NCBI RefSeq assembly: GCF_000003815.2
Contig: NC_049995.1
Coordinates: forward strand, 18,349,888-18,412,329
Length of the DNA: 62,442 bases
From: Branchiostoma floridae
Lineage: Eukaryota; Chordata; Leptocardii; Amphioxiformes; Branchiostomatidae
Reading direction: 5' to 3'
The notes under the pieces were generated by a model. The model was not told the origin of the DNA. It made no database searches and was given only the letters and a program-made list of their open reading frames with translations. Shown here piece after piece: positions 47,690-58,929 of this stretch (its first letter is position 1; every line of letters begins with the position of its first letter). Position numbers and translations under genes: made by a program.

Positions 47690-50600
47690 CGCCATTCTTA
47701 AACCATATTACGTCAAGATGGTACCAAGAGCATACGCATTATAAACAAATCCGAATACATTACTGCCTGCAATTTAGTGATCGTTCATTAAACAGTTTTG
47801 AAACTATGATTCTGGTTGAACTACCAACCCCGAACCCCCACCCCAGGATTAAAAGAAAAACCCAGGCTAGAAAGTGTCATTATCTAAGTTAGGAACATAA
47901 AAGATCAAGGTAAACTTTAATTTACATCAATAAGATTATTTGGCGTACATCACATCCAAAAATATGCAGTCAAATTATGTAACAGTACATTATTTTACAT
48001 AACTGGGCCGTTTTGTTTCGAATTACAATTTTAACATAGCGTGTTTTTATTGAGTTGTACAATAAGCTGCACTTTAGCCTTTGTCTACAATTTTATGGCT
48101 TTAAGTGTCTCATGAGATAAACCGATTCATCTCATCTCCTTACGGAGGACTTCAGTCCTTTTGTATTCGTGTTTGTTTCAGGTGACGTGCAGGGATTTTT
48201 TTACGATGTTATCAAAGAAATCAGCCACAAGTGGGACGACCTGGCCCGGGAGCTGGGATTTCATGATAACGAAATCAAAGTAATCCGAGACTTGGAGCGT
48301 GACCATGACCACAGGTGCAGGGAAATGCTGACAAGGTGGAGAAACAGGGAGGGAAGGGAAGCTACTCTAGAGGTCCTAAAGCAAGCATTAAAGAATATTG
48401 GTGAAACTCGGACAGCAGAGAGCCTGGAAGGTTTGTAGCATCGTCGTTTTGTAAGAAATATCACCATCACGATCTAGCAGTTCTATAGCAAATTAAAAGG
48501 ATTAAGGCTATTACTCTCAACCCAGTTAGAAACTATTAGAAACCTGTCTGAATTTTTTTTTCAAACAGCACAAACTTATTAATGCTTAATAATAATTATT
48601 GTTTGCAGGACCTACAACCTCCAACACCTACGTGGTTGTGCACGGTACAGTGCGCATGATCCAGGAAACTCTAGATCATCTTAAAAACTGTCTGGCAACG
48701 CTATGTGGCACCAGAAGGTCACAGGTCAAGTTCAGAGGTTACAAGAAACACAAGAGCATCCTGGTGCACTTCTCCATACCGCGGGAGAACACGGCGGTGC
48801 TGAGGCACATGGCGGATCAATCCGACCCGAGACTTGTCTACATGGGCGTCAAGTCACTGCAGATCGACGCTGAAGTTCCCATCAAAGTCCAACAGGGGGC
48901 GCCGTTGTACGGTGAGCTGACTTTTTTTCTCTTCATATGCACTTTCAGCACATTCGGAAAATCTACAAAATGACTGAAATTGCTATCACGTCTACTAAAC
49001 AAATCGACAGAGATGTTGACCTCGACTACACTTTGATAATGTACGAGATGACATACTAGTCATATATTTCATGATGTCATATATCTTTCACTAACGTGTT
49101 GCAGGTATCAAGAGACAACTGCCTGTAGATGACATCGAGGTGGGATGCAGTACCCGGACGAAACGCCAGAGGGCGACCGTGGGCTGGACCCGCCTGTCTG
49201 CTCTGAACCTGTTCTCGGACGCCCTGCCGCTCCATCTGCAGGCAGCCGCGAGTCTGGAGTACCAGGGCTTCTCCTACAGCCTGGTCCGGGCTCTGGTGCA
49301 GAAGGACCGGCTCAGAGAACACCAGATGAGGCAGGCCATCCAGAACCTTAGAAACGCAGAGGTGGATTCCAACACGCTCCGACAGAAGGCAGAGGTGGAT
49401 TCCAATACGCTCCGTCAGAAGGCAGAGGTGGATTCCAACACGATCATGACTTTGCGTTCCAAGCTCACCATCACAGAGAACAGGCTGAAGGAGGCTCTTA
49501 AGACGATGTCAGTTCTTGAAGAAAAGGTGCAGCAGGCCCAAGAATACGCTGAGAAAGCCGCCAAGCAGGTGGCATCCCACGTGACGGAGTACAGGGGAGA
49601 GAAGCCACCTGGAGGCTGGCCACAGGAGTACAGGGGAGAGAAGCCGCCTGGAGGCTGGCCACAGGAGTACAGGGGAGAGAAGCCGCCTAGAGGCTCGTTC
49701 GCACAGGGCGAGAAGGCAGATATAGCTACACAGACACACCTAGCGGATATTGTAGGTACTGCAGTGGGGCCTGGCGATCTGGGCGACAAGCTTGGAGAAG
49801 ACCCGACTGCAAAGGAAGAAGACAAAACAGCTGCAATGCAAGGCCCTGACAGTGAGAACTGTGGTGAAGTCATCGGTACAGAAGCACCCGAGCAAGAGCG
49901 ACACACAGCGGAGAAAGAAGGAGCGGCACATGGCTCTAGTGGGGAGGTGAAACAGGATGAGATCACTTTTGGCAGGAAAGGATCAGAACCTGGAAAGTTT
50001 CGGTACCCTCGCGGGGTTGTGGTGTCGCCTAGCAACGAGATATTTGTGACTGATATGCACAACAGGCGAGTCCAAGTCTACAGCACAGAGGGGTTTTACC
50101 TGCGCCACTTCCCAACAGTTGTACCGGGTACAGGGGATAAGGTAATGGGCCCACATGATGTTTGTATGGACGGTAACGGCACGCTGTGGGTAGTGGGGCG
50201 GGGAGAGACAGCTCATCATGTTGTACAGTACAGCACGGACGGGACCGCCATGGCGCGGTTTGACTTGGGGATAGGCATTTATTTCCACGGTATTGCGATG
50301 GACATTCGCAGTAACCACATCCTGGTGACTGATGCAGACCAAGATGAAGTTCATGTGTTCCGTCCGGACGGCGCCCTGGTGCGGACAGTCCGCCATCCAC
50401 GGGCTGGGGAGATGACACGCCCCGGGTACGTCACTGTGGACGGGGAAGGGAACATTCTTGTGTCGGACTGGGACACTCACTGTGTCTACGTGTATGACGA
50501 GTCCGGGAAGTTCCTGTTCCAGTTCGGAGGTTATGGAAGTGGTGAAGGTCAGCTGTGGAATCCTGCAGGCATCTGTACAGACAGCTCGGGGCACATCCTC

Positions 50601-50768
50601 GTGGCGGACCGTGAGAACTATAGGGTTCAGATCTTCACACGTCACGGCGAGTTTGTCCGGACCGTCCGTACTGGGCCAGTCCCACGCGGCCTGGCTGTGG
50701 GACCGGAAGAGCAGCTGGTTGTGACTGATTGGGATAACCACACTGTGACTGTTTATCCCAGCTATTAG
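46518..50768 (+). CDS. Gene E: DED-DEATH-X-coiled coil-NHL protein (875 aa)
   Basis: Exons 46518-46929, 48182-48430, 48609-48911 and 49105-50768, phase 1 throughout (2628 nt, open). The DED (MSGQERKKIT start, IGRQDL motif) has a short ENPELQP tail. The DEATH exon is 83 codons and nearly the same as in gene B (KWDDLARELGF, MLTRWRNREGR). The first intron is also related to that of B (47135-47325 against 12721-12910), so B and E share an ancestor that already had the DEATH exon. The last exon begins GTATCAAG rather than ATGTCAAG, giving GIKRQLP in place of DVKRQLP without changing the frame. It has three hendecad units, three 39-bp units and six NHL blades with their own loop residues (TDMHN, ADREN). 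The 3' flank runs into an assembly gap at 50872. The most complete and least disturbed copy in the window. Confidence 0.85.
47655..47688. repeat. TA dinucleotide microsatellite
   Basis: About 17 TA units in intron 1 of gene E. Confidence 0.9.
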
Positions 50769-53038
50769 TCAAGCAGCACTTTGGAGAAGGCTTTTATTTT
50801 GTTTCAACACAAATGAGTGACTTACTATCTTTTCAAACCAGTCCTTTTGCCTACTTTGTGCACAGGTGGATNNNNNNNNNNNNNNNNNNNNNNNNNNNNN
50901 NNNNNNNNNNNNNNNNNNNNNNNNNNNNNNNNNNNNNNNNNNNNNNNNNNNNNNNNNNNNNNNNNNNNNNNNNNNNNNNNNNNNNNNNNNNNNNNNNNNN
51001 NNNNNNNNNNNNNNNNNNNNNNNNNNNNNNNNNNNNNNNNNNNNNNNNNNNNNNNNNNNNNNNNNNNNNNNNNNNNNNNNNNNNNNNNNNNNNNNNNNNN
51101 NNNNNNNNNNNNNNNNNNNNNNNNNNNNNNNNNNNNNNNNNNNNNNNNNNNNNNNNNNNNNNNNNNNNNNNNNNNNNNNNNNNNNNNNNNNNNNNNNNNN
51201 NNNATTGTTTATTTAACATCCATGCAACAGTTGGTTAATTGATAGTTGTCTGGAACCCATCTTGACATGTCGGGTTGGTTACAGATTTAGCAGGAGCAGA
51301 CGAATACACTAACAGAAAAATGATTGATAAATTGATGCTTTGTAAATAGCTGTTCATATTCAAGCCTTGAAGGGTCTTCCATCGCCATGGATTCCTTCAA
51401 CCTTGAAAAGGCGGATTGAAGATTAGGAAGATGGCAGCTTCGTCACAGACTGTGGTGACGTCATGACTTAGCCGATGATAACGAGTATCCAAACAGCAGT
51501 TTATTGATGATGGTACAGGACACGTGACATGTCTTACCGGTAACACCACCATGTATTATCAGCTGAACAATTAGATACAACATATAAGTCTCTGCACCAT
51601 CTCTAAAGATCACAAATTAACACGTCTTTGCTATCAGCGGTTGAATTTCTTGGTAATTGAATTGAAATGGATACTTTACAATGTCGTATTCAGTTTTTCA
51701 CCAGTAAAAGCTATGAAATGATCATAGTTCTTTGTGGTCTTATGATACTGAGTACCAACCATGATTTCGGTCCCTGTGTAACACACTGCAAAAAGACGCG
51801 GCCAAATGAAAAGCATTAATAGACATAGAATATCTCACAAGGACTTCTAGCGGTACATGATGAAACTGAAAGCTATTAAACTGAATAAACTGAATGTTCT
51901 ATAGAAATAAACAACGAGATTCTGCAATACAATCGCGGACTGGGCTTCAAGTAAGGACCAACGAGGTTCTTAAAGGAAGGTATATATCAACTGTCTTATC
52001 TAATTCGTGTGGGAACAAAGTGGTCTTGTCGTAACATTTTAGAACATCCTTGTGACGACAAAGTTTAAAGAACAAATTGCCTGAATGTTGGTTGTGTTAT
52101 AAACATAGTGCCGCCATTTAATCTTCAAGCAGATGTTGGAAAGAAATATTTGGGCCGCTAGTATATGTCGAGATGCAACTTGTACAAGAGGGATTAGCTT
52201 TTCAATAGAATATAATTCACCTGTTTTACAAATCACATATGTACGGCGACGCCCATTCAGTATTAATGGAAACGCTAGCTTATTGTATCCCGAACTATTT
52301 TAGTCACTAGCGGATCAAACCTCGCTATGCAATCAGCTACCAGCGGTCGGGACCAAAGTCCAACGGATACAGAGTTCGCTACAAACCTGCCACGTTCCCT
52401 CGTGTTTCAGTCAACAGGCCGGAGACACTTATTCCTGTAGCTACAGTGCCAGCAGTATCCGCTAGGCGCGCAGCTGCACCAGCCATCCCGACATCACCCA
52501 GTGGCCATGATCAAAGTCTGACGGGTACCGAGTGTGCTACCCAACTGCCACGTTTACGGGTATATCAGTCCCCAGACTGGAGACATCTAAGAAAGTTTGT
52601 CTTGAAGAATCAGACCAACGCTGGTTACACCTTTATGAGTTTGGCTTACGGTTACGTCACACAGGTGAGTTTTTAAACCTGCTTCACTACAGGTGAGAAA
52701 TGTTTGACGTGGCACTTCAGCCAGGCAGCCATTTTAGTTCAACGACCTGAGAATACTTTTCCTTTATTTTGAGACTTTCGTTCCTCTTTATGTGGTAAAG
52801 TTTGGATAAAGGGATTTCAGAGAAATTGTAAGGAATTTGTTTATTTACAAAGCCTGGTGGCGAACCTGACACAAAGTGACCGCATGAATGTCTTCTAAGT
52901 TACTTTGAATGGGTAGGTGAGTAGGATAATTTTTCATTACAATTCTATGGTATTCACAGTTGCACTTTAGATATTACTGTGAATAGGATAATGATCATGT
53001 AAGCGTCTCATTGTGGCAAGGACCTATCAGTCCTATCA
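50769..53038. repeat. 3' and intergenic flank of gene E
   Basis: Common flank type with the N gap, then the 5' block from about 52315 (CACACAG/GTGAG near 52662, CACTACAG/GTGAG near 52688). No gene seen. Confidence 0.55.
50872..51203. other. Assembly gap (332 N)
   Basis: Falls in the 3' flank of gene E; related flanks predict G-rich and AT-rich non-coding sequence here. Confidence 0.99.
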
Positions 53039-53140
53039 GTGTCCTGATCTCTGCCCGCCCCTCGGCACGTCCGCGTGACGTGTTAATGATTGTTGGACAG
53101 AACAAACTCTCCGGAGTGGTCTGAGATGACGTCACGGTGA
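53039..53140 (+). promoter_or_regulatory. CRE-containing module, gene F copy 1
   Basis: Module with TGACGTCA intact, about 0.9 kb before the DED exon. Confidence 0.4.
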
Positions 53141-53434
53141 AGACCAAGCACCGGGAGATGTAAACAATTACACCACGAGTACAAATTAGGCTTAGAGTGG
53201 ATTCAACGGTGTTAAAATTGGTACTTAATAATTACTTTTAATGATCAATTATTTTAAAACAAATTTACACCGGCGTCGGTGAGATTATGATAACCACATA
53301 TATGTCTTATAATGTTTTAAGAGATAGATTAGTGGGCGTGTAAACTTGTTGGACCAGTAGTTTTACACCTGAAGTTTAGATAATCTATGTGTGATGAACA
53401 TTATAAGTATGTTATTTGTGGCTAACACTTATCA

Positions 53435-53526
53435 ATGTCCTGATCTCTGCCCCGCCCCTCGGCACGTCCGCGTGACGTGTTAATGATTGTTGGACAGAAC
53501 AAACTCTCCGGAGTCGATGAGCTGAC
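53435..53526 (+). promoter_or_regulatory. Module without CRE, gene F copy 2
   Basis: Homology ends at GAGCTGACC, so the TGACGTCA half is missing. Sequence after it is unrelated to the other genes, so gene F has its own proximal upstream region. Confidence 0.35.
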
Positions 53527-53890
53527 CTTCTGGCCGAACTCTGATCGATTTTCAGGTGGTGGACATGGGGACAAAGTCTGTGGTTCAAACATATCAGCCA
53601 GTACACGATTCATGCTACTTTGTGTTCTTTGTGATCCGGTCGCAAAAGGGCGACATGATTTGTACATAAAAACATGTTCCTGCGTAAAAAGGATTTGTGG
53701 TACTAGTCATAGAAATGTATTTCTAAAATTATCTTCAATAAAGTGTTACAGTGACCTTTTGGCACTATCTGGCAGAAATCTAAGTCTATGAGCCTGCAGA
53801 TTATGAGAGGCAGCACTGAAGCGCCGACTAGTGATTCATGAAGGCAGTACACCCTCAGGATGATCGATTGACCGGAATCAAGATGGTCAT

Positions 53891-53922
53891 GAGGAGGGGG
53901 GAGGTGGGGGAGGGGGTTGGGC
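53891..53922 (+). other. G-quadruplex-capable tract upstream of gene F
   Basis: Four G runs (6, 5, 5 and 3) with loops of 1-4 bases lie 130 bp before the DED exon. Confidence 0.45.
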
Positions 53923-54051
53923 AAGTTCACAAGATGTCGGAAGCCGTCAATGCGGACGGATGTGCAAATAATTTTGCAATCGCAGACCTGTAATAAACAT
54001 ACCTTATCGTCCTATAGATATTTCTAATTTGATATTATGTCGCTTTTCAGG

Positions 54052-57000
54052 ATGGCAGGCCCGGCGAGGGAAATTGAAGGGTTTACAGATGAAGACAGAC
54101 GGCATTTTGCGTTCGTGCGGCCTCTGATTCACATATCTGATTCCCTCACCAAAAAGGAAACGGATGATTTGAAAATATACTGTGCGCACGTGATTCCGAA
54201 AGGCATGATTAAAGGTCTAAAACGAGCGGTTGACATTTTTATAAAACTAAAAGAAATAGGAAAGATCAACCAAGAGAACCTGGACTTTGTTGAAGAGGTT
54301 TTGGAAATGATCGGACGACGTGATTTGGCTCGAGACGTTCTGCGGCCAGCCCAACAACCTGACCGAGCGGTTCCGGAAAATCCCGAACTCCAGCCGGAAA
54401 TACCCGAGCCCCAGCCGGATAATCCCGAGCCCCAACCGGGACCAAGTCATGAAGAGGCGACGGCAGAAGGTAAGCAAACATGAAGTATCATAGTTTTCTC
54501 GAAGTTAGGGGTACATATCTCAAGAAACTGCTAGGCATACAATTCTTTCAGTCAGGCTGTATAGAGTTTCCGTTACTATGTTGTTGTTTTTTTTTCATTT
54601 TATTCAAATTAGTATTCAACACCGAAAAATGGACTATGAAAACATGATAATGTTGCTTCTTAAAAAAAGTCATTCATCCCAAGTCTCAATTACTTGAAGC
54701 TGAACTTTGTGAAAATATCTTGATATTCCCCAGAACCTGCAGCGTCCAACATCTACACAGTCGTGCACGTCCACAGCAGCATGACCCAGGAAACTGTAGA
54801 TCGTCACAGACAAAACATAGCATCCGCCTGTAACACCAGGAGGTCACAGGTCAAGTTCAGAGGTTACAGGAAGCACAAGAGCATCCTGGTGCACTTCTCC
54901 ATACCGCGGGAGAACACGGCGGTGCTGAGGCACATGGCGGATCACTCCGACCCGAGACTTGTCTACATGGGCGTCAAGTCACTGCAGATCGACGCGGAAG
55001 TTCCGATCAAAGTCCAACAGGGGGCGCCGTTGTACGGTGAGTTGATTTTTTTAGTCTTTATATGTACTCTATTTGTCAATTTTAGACTTTTGCAGGTCCA
55101 TCACAGGAATGTGGATTTTAAAGTGAGTTTAAATTTCTCTCTTGAAGATGCACCATCAAAGACTACAGAGTGTTTTCTTTTAAATAATCAGCAGTCAATT
55201 TTATTCCATTGCTTTCTGACCATCTCCCATATGACTGAAACTGTCAGTACCTATGTTAGATATCTGAATAAAGACATTTACTAGACTCCAACTAGCAGGT
55301 GTTGTACGAGATAATATATCAAACCCTATGTTTCATCATGACATTCATCTTTCACTTTTGTGTCCCAGATATCAAGAGGCAACTTCCTGTTGATGACATT
55401 GAGGTGGGCTGCAGTACCCGGACCAGACACCAGAGGGCGCCCCAGAGCTGGACCCGCCTGTCTGCACTGAACCTGTTCTCGGACGCCCTGCCGCTCCATC
55501 TGCAGGCAGCCGCGAGTCTGGAGTACCAGGGCTTCTCCTACAGCCTGGTCCGGGCTCTGGTGCAGAAGGACCGGCTCAGAGAACACCAGATGAGGCAGGC
55601 CATCCAGAACCTCAGGAACGCAGAGGTGGATTCCAACACGCTCCGTCAGAAGGCAGAGGTGGATTCCAACACGCTCCGTCAGAACGCAGAGGTGGATTCC
55701 AACACGCTCCGTCAGAAGGCAGAGGTGGATTCCAACACAATCATGACTTTGCGCTCCAAGCTCGACATCACAGAGAACAGACTGAAGGAGGCTCTTGAGA
55801 CGATCTCAGTTCTTGAAGAAAAGCTGCAGCAGGCTCAAGAATACGCAGAGAAAGCCGCCAAGCAGGTGACATCCCACGTGACGGAGTACAGGGGAGAGAA
55901 GCCGCCTGGAGGCTGGCCACAGGAGTACAGGGGAGAGAAGCCGCCTGGAGGCTGGCCACAGGAGTACAGGGGAGAGAAGTCGCCTGGAGGCTGGCCACAG
56001 GAGTACAGGGGAGAGAAGCCACCTGGAGGCTGGCCACAGGAGTACAGGGGAGAGAAGCCGCCTGGAGGCTGGCCACAGGAGTACAGGGGAGAGAAGCCGC
56101 CTGGAGGCTGGCCACAGGAGTACAGGGGAGAGAAGCCGCCTGGAGGCTGGCCACAGGACTACAGGGGAAAAAAGAGGCCTGGAGGCTAGCCACAGGAGTA
56201 CAGGGGAGAGAAGCCGCCTGGAGAAACGCTACAGGAGTACAGGGGAGAGAAGCAACCTGAGGGCTCGTCGGAAAAGGTCGAGAAGGCAGATTCAGCTACA
56301 CAGACACACCTAGCGGGTTCTGTTGGTACTACAGGGAGACCTGGAGATGTGGGCAACAACCTTGGAGAAGACCCGACTGTAACGGAAAAAGAAACTCCAA
56401 GACAAGACTCTGACAGTAAGAGCGATAAAAGAGAGGATATTTTCGCTACAGAAGCAACCGAGCAAGAGCGACACACAGCGGGGACAGAAGGAACGACATC
56501 TGGCTCTACTGGGGACGTGAAACAGGGTGTGGTCACTTTTGGTGGGGAAGGATCAGAACCGGGAAAGTTTGATTACCCGCGTGGCGTTGTGGTGTCGCCT
56601 AGGAGCAAGATATTTGTGGCTGATAAACTCAACAGTCGAGTCCAAGTCCACAGCACGGAGGGGGTTTACCTGCGCCACTTCTCAACAGTTGTACCGGGTA
56701 CAGGGGATAAGGACATGAAACCACATGATGTCTGTATGGACGGTAACGGCACGCTGTGGGTAGTGGGGTGGGGAGAGACAGCTGAGCATGTTGTACAGTA
56801 CAGCACGAACGGGACCGCCATGGCGCGGTTTGGCTTGGAGAAGGGCCATTATTTCCGCGGTATTGCAGTGGACATGCGCACTAACCACATCCTGGTGACT
56901 GATGCAGACCAATGTGCAGTTCAGGTGTTCCGTCCGGACGGCTCCCTGGTGCGGACAGTCCGGCATCCACGGGGTGGTGAGATGACACACCCATGGTACG

Positions 57001-57338
57001 TCACTGTAGACGGGGAAGGGAACATTCTTGTGACGGACTTGATAAATCACTGTGTCTACGTGTATGACGAGTTCGGGAAGTTCCTGTTCCAGTTTGGAGG
57101 TTTGGGAAGTGGTGAAGGTCAGCTGAATGAGCCCCGAGGCATCTGCACAGACAGTTCGGGTCACATCCTCGTTGCGGACTATGGGAACAAGAGGATTCAG
57201 ATCTTCACATGTCACGGCGAGTATGTCCGAACCCTCCGTACTGGGTTCAAGCCGGAAGGCCTGGCTGTGGGACCGGAAGGGCAGCTGGTTGTGACCAGTT
57301 ATATGAACGACATTGTGACTGTTTATCCCAGCTATTAG
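54052..57338 (+). CDS. Gene F: divergent-DED member with one internal TAG
   Basis: Exons 54052-54469, 54734-55036 and 55369-57338. The DED is the most divergent here (start MAGPAREIEGF, DSLTKKETDDLK, IGRRDLARDVL) but keeps RxDL; its tail is PENPELQPEIPEPQP-like. The donor is GTAAGC, not GTGAGT. The X exon differs in its first third (EPAASNIYTVV), then becomes nearly identical to the others. The last exon has four hendecad units and about ten 39-bp EYRGEKPPGGWPQ units. Inside the eighth or so of these, TGG has become TAG (56187-56189, GGC TAG CCA), giving a 513-residue product without propeller. The frame continues open for 383 codons through six blades to TAG at 57338 (896 aa if read through). 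As in gene D, the stop falls between the coiled coil and the NHL part. Confidence 0.8.
55883..56266 (+). repeat. 39-bp coding minisatellite, gene F
   Basis: About ten tandem units encode EYRGEKPPGGWPQ; units become irregular after the TAG at 56187. Other copies have two to five units (A about 4499-4597, B 15771-15966, C 23842-23993, D 34507-34584, E 49587-49700). Confidence 0.88.
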
Positions 57339-58633
57339 TCAAGCAGCACTTTGGAGAAGGCTTTTATTTTGTTTCAACACAAATGAATGAACTCTCCATT
57401 TTCTCAAACCAGTCCCTTTGCCTACTTTGTGAACGGGTGGATGGAGAGGGGGACGCTACAGGCTTCCAACAGCCTTTGACCTTTTGTTCATATCAGACAG
57501 ACAGAAGGTCACGTGTTTTGAACAATTGGGGAATCAGCTGTCCTAAGTAGACCAGAGAAATTGTGCACAAAGATCATTCAACTATCCGTATTCCATTTTC
57601 AAAACGCTTGGAAGGTATCATAAATTTCCTCTTGACAACCAAAAAGATCATCCTCCAAAAAAATTAATGTCCTTTCATGATGGACTGTTCACGATATAAT
57701 TATTGGCGTTCAAATTTGGTCACCTTTCTGGCTGCTTGTTAAAAAGTCTGTAATACATTTTATTACATGAATGAATTCAATTCCTTTCCATGGGGAGATA
57801 ACTTTTACTGTGTACACATACACCAAAGGATATTCAGACCTAAAAAAGCAGTAGTGTAAATGATACGATAAAATCAACATGTTGATTTTATACTTGTACG
57901 CAGGTTAATACATTTGTATATGTATATATCACCTTTTGTTTGTACGCAAAGTTGCGTGTAGAAGACCTTACTCGGATGTCACTATACTTTTGTTCTGTCC
58001 ATAAAGTTTGTATGATATGCGCTACCATGCTCATGGTACATTTTAATGTAAATTTTGTAATGTAATTATAAGTGGAGATGTGCTTGACTCTTTGTAGGTA
58101 TAACGTAATTCATCCCACCAGCTGCAAGGTTTTACAAAATAAACTCAATCAATCAAACACATACAGGCTCACGTAACATTATATTTCAAACAACAGTTGT
58201 TGAATCTTGTGATGGTAAGTGACAAGAAACCATGGAACATTTTGGGCACGTACTGAGAGACGGTAGTAGGTGACAGAACAAAAAAATTGGTTAAGTGATT
58301 GATCATTGCTTTGTAAATAGCTTTGGAAACTCTTACATAGCCATGGATTCCTTGAACGTTGAACGGAAAGATTGAAGATAAGGAGAATGATAGCTTCCTC
58401 ACAGACTGTGGTGACGTCATGACTCAGCCGATGATAACGATTTTACAAACAGCAGTTTGCCGATGATGGGACAGGAGGCGTGACATGTTTACCTATAACA
58501 TCAGCATGTATTATCAGCTAAATAAATTGATACTAAATACAGGCCTCTACACCATTTCTGCGGATTGCACATTTGGTCTGTGGTATTAGCTGTTGAGTCT
58601 CTTACGAATGGAATTGAATTGGATTATGTGAGA

Positions 58634-58929
58634 TTTTGTTTATTTAGAACACTTTGATTATGTGAGATTTTGTTTATTTAGAACACTGTTTAGAACACCT
58701 CTGTAGTTACCTACCTTGTTTACTTTAGAACACCTTAGCCGTTACCTTATTTGTTTAATTAGAACGTAAGAAGTATTCCTTATTCCGCAGAGTTGTAAAC
58801 TTTTATTTTTCACTGAAGAAAAACGACGGAGGTCGTTTGAAACGTCTGAATTAAATTTGATTTATCCAGAAGTAGAGATTCAACTTTCATCTATTCATTA
58901 TATTCCTGGATGTATAATCTTCACAAACG
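58634..58929 (+). mobile_element. Possible Penelope-like relic with hammerhead-like motif
   Basis: TGTGAGA occurs at 58627-58633 and 58930-58936, flanking sequence absent from the related block near 42580. The left junction is itself tandemly duplicated (two copies of about 33 bp). At 58813-58846 lies CTGAAGA, a 7-bp stem AAACGAC/GTCGTTT, then GAAACGTC, matching the hammerhead core CUGANGA plus GAAA. Assignment is tentative. Confidence 0.4.

Noticed and set aside
2798-57338. Naming the genes TRIM71, TRIM2 or TRIM3-like
   Set aside because: Only coiled coil and NHL resemble TRIM-NHL proteins. No RING, B-box or filamin domain is present, and the N-terminus is a DED.
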